Source: Pantoea sp. 18069 (GTDB taxonomy: Bacteria > Pseudomonadota > Gammaproteobacteria > Burkholderiales > Burkholderiaceae_C). From it: a stretch of 64,000 nucleotides of DNA. The notes beneath the pieces are model-generated. The model saw only the letters and a program-made list of their open reading frames with translations, made no database searches and was not told where the DNA came from. The position numbers were made by a program, and so were the translations under genes. Positions 44,867 through 53,519 of this stretch are shown here, piece after piece (the stretch's first letter is position 1; every line of letters begins with the position of its first letter). Location of the stretch: positions 1 to 64,000 of the forward strand of contig NZ_CACSJA010000014.1 in assembly GCF_902706035.1 (NCBI RefSeq), written 5' to 3'.

Positions 44867-45138
44867 TGCGCAGATCCCATGAACCCGCAAGGTCAGGCGT
44901 TCACCTCCACTTCGATGTGGCCGATATTCGGCACACCTTGAGAAAGGCCGTGCACGCCGGCGGCATGGTGCTCTGTGCGCAGACGGCGGTCGGCACGTCC
45001 GGCTTCGTTGCGCAAATGGAAGACCCGGAAGGCAACGGCACGGGCCTGCATGCCATGTCGCATTCCAAGCACGCGGCGTCGCAAGGGTGGCAAGCGCTCA
45101 CGCATCTCGGCGCTCACGCCAGGCCCGTCGATTTTTAG
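44863..45138 (+). pseudogene. 5'-truncated VOC/glyoxalase-like remnant
   Basis: Frame of 91 codons overlapping the MATE stop. It shows only the second half of a VOC domain (VHLHFDVADIRHTLRKAVHA, GGMVLCAQTAVGTSGFVAQM, EDPEGNGTGLHAM); the usual first half with the strand and helix carrying the first metal ligand is missing, and the C-terminus ends in unrelated sequence running into a palindrome copy. Most likely a decayed gene whose 5' end was lost at the MATE junction; a short expressed protein cannot be excluded. Confidence 0.65.
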
Positions 45139-45148
45139 CGGCTAAAAA
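45132..45148. repeat. Intergenic palindrome, TTTTTAGCSGCTAAAAA family, copy 4
   Basis: TTTTTAGCGGCTAAAAA, perfect 17-bp palindrome (opposite central base to copy 2), overlapping the last codons of the VOC remnant. The rest of the spacer to 45399 holds a CCCTAC/GTAGGG hairpin at about 45279-45298 and the promoter of the second porin. Confidence 0.7.
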
Positions 45149-45399
45149 CCACGCAACGGGCGCTCCGCTGCCAGCGCGCCCCGGTCACGGCTTACGCCTG
45201 GGCTGGCGTGAGCGTCGACATATCGACCGTACCTATGCGCATGTCACGGTATCGCAACATTCGGCTTCTAATCTTCGCCCCTACCACCGGGTGTAGGGCA
45301 AAACCGTTTTTCATCCTCGAATCGCTGGCTCAGGCGATGGTGGTAGCGCAGCCAATTCATTAGCAAATATAACAATCCTGCCTCCGAGGGGTATCTGTA

Positions 45400-46467
45400 A
45401 TGCAAGCAAAAGTAGCGGCCATGGTCGCTGGTGCAGTCGCATCCATGGCATTGACGGCTCAGGCCTTCGCCCAGTCCAACGTCACCATCTACGGTATCGC
45501 TGACAACGGCGTTGAAATCATCAACAACGCGCCGGCCGCGGCCGGCGCCGACCGCACCCTGTCGCGTCTGAGCTCCGGCAACCTGTCGGGTTCGCGCCTG
45601 GGATTCCGGGGTGCCGAAGACCTGGGCGGCGGCCTCAAGGCCGTTTTCATCCTCGAGGCCGGCATCGGCCTGGACACCGGCACGTCCCTGCAGGGCGGCC
45701 GCATGTTCGGGCGCCAGGCGCTGATCGGTCTGCAAGGCCGCTGGGGCAATCTGTACCTCGGCCGCCAGAACAGCATGATGCTGGAGTGGATGAGCAAGTA
45801 CAACACCATGGACAACGCGACCTGGTCGGCCAAGGTGCATGACGGTGCGTTCTCGGACCGCATGGACAACGCCATCAAGTACACGCAGAAGTTCGGCGCC
45901 GTGGAAATGGCCACCTACTACAGCACCCATTACAACGGCCAGGAATCCTCCGACAGCGCCAAGGTGGGCCGCCAGTACGGCCTGGGCTTCCAGTACCGCG
46001 GCGACGGCTTCAGCATGGCCGCGCTGTATGACCAGAAGCAAGGCACGACGCTGGCCACCAAGGACAACGCCGACAAGCACCTGACGCTGGGCGCGCGCTA
46101 CAGGTTCGGCAAGGCCGAAGTGCTGGGCGGCTATCTGACGCGCAAGCAGGAAGCCGTGGGCGCGGCCGATGTACGCACCAACCTGGCCTGGATTGGCGGC
46201 AGCTACCAGGTCACGGGCCCGCTGCAGCTGAGCGCGTCGATCTACCACACCGACCGCAAGAACTCCAACCAGGACCCTACGTCCGTCATCGCGATGGCGA
46301 AGTACGCGCTGTCCAAGCGCACCGACCTGTACCTGATCGCCTCCTATGCCGCGAACAAGGACAACGCGAGCCAGGCCCAGACGCTGGGCGTGAACGGCTT
46401 CGGCTCCAGCGTGGCCGCGGGCAAGAACCAGTTCGGCACCATGGCTGGCATACGCCACGCGTTCTGA
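45400..46467 (+). CDS. Gram-negative porin (betaproteobacterial OmpC-like), ABC-linked
   Basis: 355 residues; signal peptide ends at QAFAQ. Mature start SNVTIYGIADNGVEI; LGFRGAEDLGGGLKAVFILE is the family block and the C-terminus is GIRHAF with terminal Phe. Distinct from the porin at 42186. Its TGA overlaps the ATG of the ABC ATPase (TGATG), so outer-membrane pore and inner-membrane importer are in one transcript, implying a dedicated uptake route for the same solute. Confidence 0.95.
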   Translation: MQAKVAAMVAGAVASMALTAQAFAQSNVTIYGIADNGVEIINNAPAAAGADRTLSRLSSGNLSGSRLGFRGAEDLGGGLKAVFILEAGIGLDTGTSLQGGRMFGRQALIGLQGRWGNLYLGRQNSMMLEWMSKYNTMDNATWSAKVHDGAFSDRMDNAIKYTQKFGAVEMATYYSTHYNGQESSDSAKVGRQYGLGFQYRGDGFSMAALYDQKQGTTLATKDNADKHLTLGARYRFGKAEVLGGYLTRKQEAVGAADVRTNLAWIGGSYQVTGPLQLSASIYHTDRKNSNQDPTSVIAMAKYALSKRTDLYLIASYAANKDNASQAQTLGVNGFGSSVAAGKNQFGTMAGIRHAF

Positions 46468-47534
46468 TGCGCAGGGACGATCCCAATCCGCACAAGGGCA
46501 CTTCGATTTCGGTCGAAGGCCTGACGCATCGTTTCGCCAGCAATACCGTGCTCGACCGCATCGATCTGCGGCTGGCGCGCGGCCAGGTGCTGGCCTTGCT
46601 CGGGCCCTCCGGCTGCGGCAAGACGACGCTGCTCAAGCTGCTGGCCGGCCTGATCCCCGTGGCGCCCGGCCACGGGCGCATACGGCTAGGCGACACGGTG
46701 GTCGCGGGCGAGGGCCGGTTCGTGCCGCCGGAAAAGCGCGGCCTGGGCATGGTGTTCCAGGACTATGCGCTGTGGCCCCACATGACCGTGGGCAAGAACG
46801 TCGCGTTCGCACTGGAGATGCGCGGCGTGCCCAGGGACGAGCGCGCCACGCGCATGGAGCGCGCGCTGGAAATCGTCGGACTCAAGGGCTACGCCGACCG
46901 CCAGCCGTCGAGCCTGTCGGGCGGGCAACAGCAGCGCGTCGCGCTGGCCCGCGCCATCGTTGCCGAGCCGCAGGTCCTGCTGTTCGACGAGCCCTTGTCC
47001 AATCTCGACCGTGATCTGCGCGAAAGCCTGTGCCACGAAATCGGCCTGCTGCTGCGCAGCATGGGAACGACCGCAGTGTATGTGACGCACGACCAGGAAG
47101 AGGCGTTTGCCTTGGCCGACATCGTTGCCGTGATGCACGCCGGGCGCATACAGCAGCTGTCCACGCCTGAACAGCTGATGCATTCGCCCGAGAGCGCGCT
47201 GGTTGCGGATTTTCTGAAGCTGGGCAATGTCCTGCATGCGCAGGATATTCCGCAGGCCTGGCGCGCGCCGGCCCAGGCGCTGCCCCGCGGAGATCAGCAC
47301 GCGCATCTGTTCATTCCGCAGCAAGCCCTACGCGTAGGCAGCGACCCGCAGGCCGCATTGCGTGCCCAGGTGGTATCGCAGCGCTATCGGCATGGCCGCT
47401 TCATCACCCATGTCAGGACCGGCGCCGACTGCAAGGGCTTGCGCTTCACTACACCGCAGCGCCTTGCCAGCGAAGAAGTCGTTGACCTCTGTCTGGACTG
47501 GAACGTGCTGCGCTGGCTGCCCAAGGCCGCCTGA
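46467..47534 (+). CDS. ABC importer ATP-binding protein (FbpC/PotA-like)
   Basis: 355 residues. Walker A LLGPSGCGKTTLL, Q-loop MVFQDYALWPHMTV, signature LSGGQQQRVALARA, Walker B VLLFDEPLSNLD and the H-loop VYVTHDQEEAFA are all intact. A C-terminal TOBE-like domain (about 260-355) is present. Overlaps the porin stop by one base and is followed 38 bases later by the binding protein. Drives uptake of an anionic or polyamine-type solute. Confidence 0.93.
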   Translation: MRRDDPNPHKGTSISVEGLTHRFASNTVLDRIDLRLARGQVLALLGPSGCGKTTLLKLLAGLIPVAPGHGRIRLGDTVVAGEGRFVPPEKRGLGMVFQDYALWPHMTVGKNVAFALEMRGVPRDERATRMERALEIVGLKGYADRQPSSLSGGQQQRVALARAIVAEPQVLLFDEPLSNLDRDLRESLCHEIGLLLRSMGTTAVYVTHDQEEAFALADIVAVMHAGRIQQLSTPEQLMHSPESALVADFLKLGNVLHAQDIPQAWRAPAQALPRGDQHAHLFIPQQALRVGSDPQAALRAQVVSQRYRHGRFITHVRTGADCKGLRFTTPQRLASEEVVDLCLDWNVLRWLPKAA

Positions 47535-47572
47535 AGCGAGCCGCCCCACACTTCAAATTCAAGAAAATTTCC

Positions 47573-48544
47573 ATGAAAAATGCTCGCACATTGAGCGCCA
47601 TGGCGCTGGCCGTGGCGTCTGTCTTCGCACTGCCCGCCGCGCACGCGCTGACCATCTACAGCGCCGGCCCCGGCAAACTGATAGACACGCTGGCCGCCGA
47701 TTTCAAGGCCAGGACCGGCGTGCAGGTCGACGTGTTCCAGGCCGATACCGGCAAGGTCATGGCACGCCTGCAGGCCGAAGCCACCAATCCCCGCGCCGAC
47801 GTCGTCATCTCGGCGTCGTGGGACAGCGCCCAGGACCTGGACCGCCGCGGCATGCTGGTGGCCCATGAAAGCGCCAACGCCCGCAAGGTCGCGCCCCAGT
47901 ACCGCCAGGCCAACTATGTGGCCCAGGGGCTGTCGGTGCTGTCCATTGTCTGGAACACCAAAAGCAATACCCCGCGCCCGGGCGACTGGAGCGATCTCAC
48001 CTTGCCCGCATTCAGGGACAAGGTGACCATGCCCGACCCGGCGCAGTCGGGCGCCTCGCTCGATCTGCTGTCGGCGCTGCAAAAGCGCCAGAGCGACAAG
48101 GCCTGGGAGCTGTTTGCCAGCCTCAAGGCCAATGGCATGGTGATTTCCGGGCCGAACGCCCAGGCCATGAACCCCGTGCTGCAGGGCGCCAGGGCCGCAG
48201 TGTTTGGCGCCGTGGACTACGTGGCGCTGGGCAGCCAGGCCAGGGGCGAAAGCATAGAAGTGATCTTCCCCCGCAGCGGCACCGTGGTAGCGCCGCGGCC
48301 GATGATGGTGCTCAAGTCCTCGAAATCGCAGGACGATGCGCGCAGGTTCATCGACTTCGTGCTGTCGCCCGAAGGCCAGGCGCGCGTGGCCGAGGCCTAC
48401 CTGATTCCGGCGCGCGACGATGTGGCGGCCAAGCGCATGAAGCTCCAGGACATCAAGCTGCTGCCCGAGCCGCAAGGCAATGAGAACTACGCCTCGCGCG
48501 CCGCCTTGCTGCACCGCTTCTCGACCCTGTTCGGGCGCCGGTGA
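47573..48544 (+). CDS. Periplasmic solute-binding protein (FbpA/family 1-like)
   Basis: 323 residues; signal peptide ends at PAAHA. Family features: LTIYSAGPGKLIDTLAADFK, GVQVDVFQADTGKVMARLQA, ADVVISASWDSAQDL, and a type II binding fold. It is related to Fe(III)-, thiamine- and 2-aminoethylphosphonate-binding proteins. The Tyr pair that would mark an iron binder could not be established by eye. Coupled to the permease at its stop. Confidence 0.9.
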   Translation: MKNARTLSAMALAVASVFALPAAHALTIYSAGPGKLIDTLAADFKARTGVQVDVFQADTGKVMARLQAEATNPRADVVISASWDSAQDLDRRGMLVAHESANARKVAPQYRQANYVAQGLSVLSIVWNTKSNTPRPGDWSDLTLPAFRDKVTMPDPAQSGASLDLLSALQKRQSDKAWELFASLKANGMVISGPNAQAMNPVLQGARAAVFGAVDYVALGSQARGESIEVIFPRSGTVVAPRPMMVLKSSKSQDDARRFIDFVLSPEGQARVAEAYLIPARDDVAAKRMKLQDIKLLPEPQGNENYASRAALLHRFSTLFGRR

Positions 48545-50211
48545 TGGCAGCGGGTCGTCTCCAGCTGGGCCCGTCGGCGATTGCCGCGGGCACCACGGCG
48601 GCGCTGCTGGGACTGGTGGCCCTGCCGCTGGCCTTTGTGCTGCTGCAAGCCATCTATCCCGAACTCGCGAACGGCTCGTTGGCCGCACCGCTGTCGCATC
48701 TGCGCGCGGTGTTTGCCGATGACGCGCTGCTCGAGCTGACGCTCAACACGCTGCGCCTGGGCGCCTGCGTGGTGCTGCTGAGTGCGCTGATCGGCATTCC
48801 TCTGGGCGCCGTGCGCGGCCTGTTCCAGCTGCCTTTTGCCGCGCTGTGGGATTTGCTGTTTCTGATCCCTTTCATGATTCCGCCCTATATCGCGGCGCTG
48901 GGCTGGATCATGACGCTGCAGCCCAACGGCTACGCCGAGCAGCTTTTCGGCCTGCATGCCGCGCCCTTCCTGTTCTCGTTTCCCGGCGTCGTCTTCGTGA
49001 TGACGCTCAACGTGTTTCCCGTGGTCTATTTCGCGGTGTCGCGTACCCTCGCCAGCACCGGCTCGCGCCTGGCGGATGTTGGGCGCGTGTGCGGCGGCGG
49101 GCCCTGGAAATGCTTTTTCCGCATCACCCTGCCCCTGGCCCTGCCCGGCATTGCCGCCAGCTTGCTGCTGGTATTCGCCATGGCGATCGAAGAGTACGGC
49201 ACGCCCGCGGCGCTGGCGGCCCATGCCGGCTTCTTCGTGCTGGTGACCGGCATAGAACGGCGCTTTTCCGACTGGCCCATAGACCTGCCCGGCGCATCGA
49301 CGCTGTCCGTGGTGCTGGTGATCCTCGCCATGCTGGCGTTCTGGCTGCAACGCCGACTGCTGGGCAAGCAGGTGTTCGAGACCACCACCGGCAAGCCGGG
49401 CGACACCTCGCTGCGCGCCCTGGGCCCATGGCAATGGCCGGTCACGGCTGTGTTTGCGGGCGTGGCCTTGGCGGCCACGGTGACGCCGCTGGCCGCGATT
49501 CTCATCACCGCCTGCTCGAAAACGCTGTCCGGCGGTCTGGCGCCGGGCAATTTCTCCTTCGTCCACTTCGCGGCGATCTTCTCCAGCGGGGAAACCGCGC
49601 TGCGCGCGTTGACGACCAGCGCCGCGCTGGGCCTGGGCACGGCCCTGGTCACGGGTGTGCTGGGCCTGCTGGTGGCCTACTGCGTGCTCAAGACCTCGAT
49701 GCGCGCTCGCGTGCTGCTGGACGCCTTGTCCATCATGCCCAATACCCTGCCCGGCATCGTCGTCGCCGTGGGACTGATACTTGCCTGGAACCAGTCGTTC
49801 TGGCCCGCAACGCCGTACAACACCTGGCTGATCCTGCTGCTGGCCTACTGCTGCCTGCTGATTCCCTATCCGGTGCGCTATGCGACGGCCGCGCTGTCCC
49901 AGATCGGCGACAACATGGAAGCCGCCGCCCGGGTGCATGGCGCCAGCATGGTGCAGATGCTGGTGCGCGTGCTGCTGCCGCTGATGCTGCCCAGCCTGCT
50001 GGCCTCCATGCTGCTGGTGTTTGCCGTCGCCTCGCGCGAACTGGTGGCCTCGCTGCTGCTCGCGCCCACGGGCATACAGACCACCTCGCTGTTCATCTGG
50101 CGGCAGTTCGAACAGGGCTCGGTCGGCCAGGGCATGGCCATGAGCGTCGTGACCATCCTGATGACGACGACGATCATGGTCGCGGTCACGACCTGGCAGT
50201 CACGGCGCTAG
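48544..50211 (+). CDS. Fused ABC importer permease (FbpB-like, two membrane domains)
   Basis: 555 residues from ATG 48544 (a GTG three bases upstream is equally possible) overlapping the binding-protein stop. About twelve spans in two BPD-type halves; the first EAA-like loop is GRVCGGGPWKCFFRITLPLA and the second is ARVHGASMVQMLVRVLLPLM. The fused arrangement is typical of iron(III) and phosphonate importers. Followed convergently by a GntR remnant that may once have regulated this operon. Confidence 0.93.
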   Translation: MAAGRLQLGPSAIAAGTTAALLGLVALPLAFVLLQAIYPELANGSLAAPLSHLRAVFADDALLELTLNTLRLGACVVLLSALIGIPLGAVRGLFQLPFAALWDLLFLIPFMIPPYIAALGWIMTLQPNGYAEQLFGLHAAPFLFSFPGVVFVMTLNVFPVVYFAVSRTLASTGSRLADVGRVCGGGPWKCFFRITLPLALPGIAASLLLVFAMAIEEYGTPAALAAHAGFFVLVTGIERRFSDWPIDLPGASTLSVVLVILAMLAFWLQRRLLGKQVFETTTGKPGDTSLRALGPWQWPVTAVFAGVALAATVTPLAAILITACSKTLSGGLAPGNFSFVHFAAIFSSGETALRALTTSAALGLGTALVTGVLGLLVAYCVLKTSMRARVLLDALSIMPNTLPGIVVAVGLILAWNQSFWPATPYNTWLILLLAYCCLLIPYPVRYATAALSQIGDNMEAAARVHGASMVQMLVRVLLPLMLPSLLASMLLVFAVASRELVASLLLAPTGIQTTSLFIWRQFEQGSVGQGMAMSVVTILMTTTIMVAVTTWQSRR

Positions 50212-50238
50212 AAAACGCAAGGCGGCCAGGGGCGCAGT

Positions 50239-50392
50239 TCAAGCGCTTCTGGCCAGTGTGGTGACGATGGAGTAGCGATTTTCCGGATACAGGGTGCTGG
50301 TCACGATCACCAGCGCGCGCGCCGCGTCGCGGTAATGCTTGAGCACGCGCAGCGCCGGCGTTCCGCGCGCCGCGCCCAGCGTCTGCGCCGGT
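50239..50392 (-). pseudogene. 3' remnant of a GntR/UTRA-family regulator
   Basis: The minus-strand frame ends with a typical UTRA C-terminus (GTPALRVLKHYRDAARALVI, TLYPENRYSIVTTLARSA). Upstream of about residue 50 from the end, the frame becomes the antisense of a MATE tail, so the HTH domain and most of the effector domain are gone. The regulator was probably local to the porin/ABC operon. Confidence 0.75.
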
Positions 50393-50530
50393 CTGGGATG
50401 GGCGGCACTCGTGGTGACGGGATCGCTCACGGCTTTCTTCGCCCTCGGCGCAGCGGCAATGGCTGCCTACGGCCTGCTCATTTTCTGGTCTGTCGCATCG
50501 GGCAGCTGGTTCGCCACCGCGCAGCGATAA
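50393..50530 (+). pseudogene. 3' tail of a second MATE transporter
   Basis: About 138 bases match the end of the MATE gene at 44729-44866. The core stretch of roughly 88 bases has a single mismatch, and both ends diverge more, including the final codons (FATAQR instead of FANARQ) and the stop (TAA instead of TGA). It therefore looks like the tail of a paralogous copy rather than a recent exact duplicate. It joins the GntR remnant near 50386-50392. Confidence 0.85.
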
Positions 50531-50918
50531 GCCCTGGAAAGAACGCGCCTGTTGCCCGGCCAGCCTGGCGCAAAAAGGCCAAGTCAGCGCTGCCCCACGG
50601 CCTGCCGAGCAAGCCCGCATCCAGCACATTTCCACATTTTCAGCCGCTAAAAAATCCACAGCTTCCATGCGCCGGCCGACCTCGGTTTCGATGCTGCCGG
50701 CCAGCAGCTTGGCCGGTGGCTGCTCGGCTGGCGCGCTCACCGCCCTGATCGGTGCGGCCCCTGTGCTGGAGAACACGCCAGTGTCGTGGGCTGTGGGGTG
50801 CGCGAGCGCCATGCATGACCGAGATGCATCGGCATCCGAATTCCTGATGTCGTTGCGATGACAAGATGCGCAGGCCGCGCTCTCTAGACTGGGTCCACCA
50901 ACTCAAGGAGACCGACAA
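50531..50918. other. Spacer after the scar
   Basis: No supported gene: the crossing frames have no recognisable domain. It contains a palindrome copy (50637-50653) and, at the right end, the AAGGAG of the enoyl-CoA hydratase gene. Confidence 0.55.
50637..50653. repeat. Intergenic palindrome, TTTTTAGCSGCTAAAAA family, copy 5
   Basis: TTTTCAGCCGCTAAAAA: one base off perfect symmetry (C for A in the left arm). It lies about 110 bases beyond the MATE tail. Confidence 0.6.
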
Positions 50919-51716
50919 ATGGCCTGGCAGATTGAAACCGTCAACGGGTGCGCGGTGGTGCGCATGAATACCAGCAAGGTCAATGTCCAGAACGCGCAGT
51001 TCTTCGGCGATCTGCATGCCGCCTTTGACCGGCTGGAACGTGATTTCAAGGATCTTCCGGTCGTGCTCACCGGCGAAGGCAGCGCCTTCTCCGCGGGCAT
51101 AGACTTTCAGTCGAGCTTCGACATCTTCGGCAGCGGCGAGCCGGACAAGATCAGCGCGTGGTATCGCGCCTACCGCGAGACCAACCTGCGCATCTTCACC
51201 TATCCGCGGCCGACGGTGGCTGCGGTGAACGGCCATGCGATTGCCGGCGGCCTGATCACCGCCCTGGTCTGCGACTTTCGCGTCGCGGCGCGCACCTCGG
51301 CCAGGTTCGGCCTCAACGAGGTGCCCATAGGCATCCCCATGCCCGCGGCCTATGTGGAGATCATCAAGTACACGCTCGGAGACCAGGTCGCGGCGCTGAC
51401 CACCTTGCGCGGCAAGCTGTATGACCTCGATGAAGCGCAAGCCCTGGGCTTCTTCCATGAGGTCGTGGCGCCCGATCAGCTCATCGCCACGGCAATCGAC
51501 TATGCGCGCTGCATCACTCCCGACTGCAATGTGGCCTATGCGATGTCCAAGAAAGCCCTGCAGGACGGCGTGATGCGGCAGATCGAGGAGCACAGCGTGG
51601 CGCTGGACGCGCAGCTGCCGGCCGGCATGAGCGATGCCGGCAATCGCCGTGCCCAGGATCGCCGGCGGCAGGAAATCATGCACCGGGGCCAGGGCGCAGC
51701 GCAAAGCCGGGGGTAA
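50919..51716 (+). CDS. Enoyl-CoA hydratase/isomerase family protein
   Basis: 265 residues, AAGGAG before ATG 50919. Crotonase fold: LTGEGSAFSAGIDF forms the first oxyanion-hole segment, PTVAAVNGHAIAGGLITALV the second, and FGLNEVPIGIPMP the third. Catalytic Glu positions of classical hydratases are only partly kept, so isomerase or thioesterase activity is possible. Stand-alone between the scar and the convergent Crp/Fnr gene. Confidence 0.9.
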   Translation: MAWQIETVNGCAVVRMNTSKVNVQNAQFFGDLHAAFDRLERDFKDLPVVLTGEGSAFSAGIDFQSSFDIFGSGEPDKISAWYRAYRETNLRIFTYPRPTVAAVNGHAIAGGLITALVCDFRVAARTSARFGLNEVPIGIPMPAAYVEIIKYTLGDQVAALTTLRGKLYDLDEAQALGFFHEVVAPDQLIATAIDYARCITPDCNVAYAMSKKALQDGVMRQIEEHSVALDAQLPAGMSDAGNRRAQDRRRQEIMHRGQGAAQSRG

Positions 51717-51730
51717 ATCCACCCGCGGTT

Positions 51731-52453
51731 TCAGGCGCGGTCCAGGCCTTCTGTCTGGCTGCGCAGGTAGCTGCGCAGCGCACGCGCATCGGCGATCAGC
51801 AGGCCTTTCCTGGGCTCGGTGCCCACCATGCCCAGCTGTCTGAATTCGCCCAATGCCAGGTTGACCCGCTGGCGCGACAGCCCGCAGATCAACGCCAGCT
51901 CATGCTGGGAAATCGCCAGTTCCTGCGGGCCCGTCGCCTGCGCATCGGCCACCATCAGCAACCCGCGGGCGACCCGCAGCTCGGGCGTGAGCAGGCGGGC
52001 TGCGGCAAGCATGGTGACAAAGGCCCCCATGCGCGCGTTCATGATGTCCGTGAGGAAGTGATTGAACGCGATCGAGTTGTTGCGCAGCACTTCGAAAGTC
52101 TGTGCCGGGATCAGGCAGATCCGCGCCGGCGTGAGCGCGCGCAAATCGTAGCGCCGCAGCTCCTTCTTGAGCAGCGAGCCGTCGCCGCCCCACTCGCCTT
52201 CGCGCATGCAGTAAAGCGTGGTTTCACTGCCGTCGGCGCCCGCCACATACATCTGCAGACAGCCCTGCATGACTCCATACCAGTGGGTGCTGGGCATGCC
52301 TTCGCGGGCAATGTAGTCGCCGGCTTGCGCGCTGCGGGTGACGGCGGTCTGCTGCGTCAGCAGGCGCAGCTCGGGCGACAGCGCACGGAACCAGTCCCAT
52401 GGCGCGAGAAAGTCGGCAATGCCTTGGCTGGAATTCGGCGCGCGAGGAGTCAT
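51731..52453 (-). CDS. Crp/Fnr-family transcriptional regulator
   Basis: 240 residues. N-terminal cyclic-nucleotide-binding-type barrel (AGDYIAREGMPSTHWYGVMQG, GSETTLYCMREGEWGGDGSL) and a C-terminal Crp HTH (ISQHELALICGLSRQRVNLA, LGEFRQLGMV). No Fnr-type N-terminal cysteine cluster, and the cAMP Arg-Thr/Ser pair is absent, so the signal is unknown. Same strand as, and 36 bases after, the LysR gene. Confidence 0.9.
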   Translation of the reverse strand: MTPRAPNSSQGIADFLAPWDWFRALSPELRLLTQQTAVTRSAQAGDYIAREGMPSTHWYGVMQGCLQMYVAGADGSETTLYCMREGEWGGDGSLLKKELRRYDLRALTPARICLIPAQTFEVLRNNSIAFNHFLTDIMNARMGAFVTMLAAARLLTPELRVARGLLMVADAQATGPQELAISQHELALICGLSRQRVNLALGEFRQLGMVGTEPRKGLLIADARALRSYLRSQTEGLDRA

Positions 52454-52489
52454 GGGCTTGGAAGAAAAGGAAAAAACAAAGGCCGCCGC

Positions 52490-53422
52490 TCAGATCGGCG
52501 GCAGCAGCTCCCCATCCGGCAGGCGCACGAAGAAGCGCTTGTCGATCAGCACGTTCCTGGCGGTTTCCACCACGATAGCCGTGCCCTGATCGGCTTCGTC
52601 CACCACGTACGAGGCGTAGTACGCGATATTGGGGATGGGCGGCGACGCGGGCAGACAGCGCAGCTCGCCGCTGGCCAGATGTTCGCGCAGTACCGGCAAG
52701 GGCAGGACCGCGATGGCATGGCCTTCGCGCACCAGACGCAGCATCAGCGAGAGTGAATTGCAGGAATTGATGCCCTCGAACTCGACGCTCGCGCTGCGCA
52801 GCCATTGGTGAACGATGGAGTTCAGCGTCGATGGCGGCGAGTTGGTGACCAGCGGCAGTTGGGAAGCGACCTTGGGCGTGAACGGGCCGTCGGGCATGGG
52901 CATTTCACTTGCCGCGAACCACGCGAAATCGACCCAGCCGAGCAGCTGATCCACCACATGCGCAGCCGAGCTGGAGTAGGTGTGCAGCGCCACGTCGATT
53001 TCCCGCTTGCGCAGTTTTTCCCGCAGAACGCTGCCTACGTCGATGGTGATTTCGACCACCAGCCGCGGATGCCTGCGCTTCAATTGCCGCAGGATCTCCG
53101 ACAGCGCCACCATCGCGGTGGATTCATCCGAGCCCAGGCGCAGCACGCCTTCCAGGGGCGGGCCCAGGCGGCCCATGCGCTCGAAATCCTGAGCCGCGCC
53201 CAGCACCCTTTCCGCCAGCGTCACCGCATCGCGGCCCTCGTGCGTCAGCTGCACACGCTGATTTTGCCGCGTGAAAAGCGGCAGATTCAGCGCCGCTTCC
53301 AGCTCCTTGATGCGGCTTGAAATCGCCGGCTGGCTGAAATTCAGGTGCTCGGCCGCGGCATGGATGCTGCCCAGTTTGGCCGTCCAGAAAAATGCTTCGA
53401 TTTGCCTCAGGGTTGTCCGCAT
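52490..53422 (-). CDS. LysR-family regulator, divergent from the RraA-like operon
   Basis: 310 residues. HTH in IHAAAEHLNFSQPAISSRIK; effector domain from LEGVLRLGSDESTAMVAL. Divergent from the RraA/TctC/AKR/DapA/amidase operon with a 97-bp shared promoter, the classical LysR layout, so it very probably controls it. Confidence 0.92.
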   Translation of the reverse strand: MRTTLRQIEAFFWTAKLGSIHAAAEHLNFSQPAISSRIKELEAALNLPLFTRQNQRVQLTHEGRDAVTLAERVLGAAQDFERMGRLGPPLEGVLRLGSDESTAMVALSEILRQLKRRHPRLVVEITIDVGSVLREKLRKREIDVALHTYSSSAAHVVDQLLGWVDFAWFAASEMPMPDGPFTPKVASQLPLVTNSPPSTLNSIVHQWLRSASVEFEGINSCNSLSLMLRLVREGHAIAVLPLPVLREHLASGELRCLPASPPIPNIAYYASYVVDEADQGTAIVVETARNVLIDKRFFVRLPDGELLPPI

Positions 53423-53433
53423 GATTCAGAAAT

Positions 53434-53457
53434 CTTATCAACTATTCCTCAAATAAG
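53434..53457. promoter_or_regulatory. Candidate LysR operator
   Basis: CTTAT-N14-ATAAG inverted repeat (53434-53438, 53453-53457) within the divergent promoter, containing T-N11-A spacings. Location and symmetry suit the LysR regulator at 52490-53422. Confidence 0.4.
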
Positions 53458-53519
53458 GCGTTTTTCTTTCAAAAAGCCCGCTGATAGATTGGTGGCTCAT
53501 TCAATTTTCTTTGCAAGCC

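Noticed and set aside
45277..45299. Riboswitch or terminator before the second porin
   Set aside because: The hairpin is short, has no T-tract and no recognisable aptamer; noted only as a leader structure.
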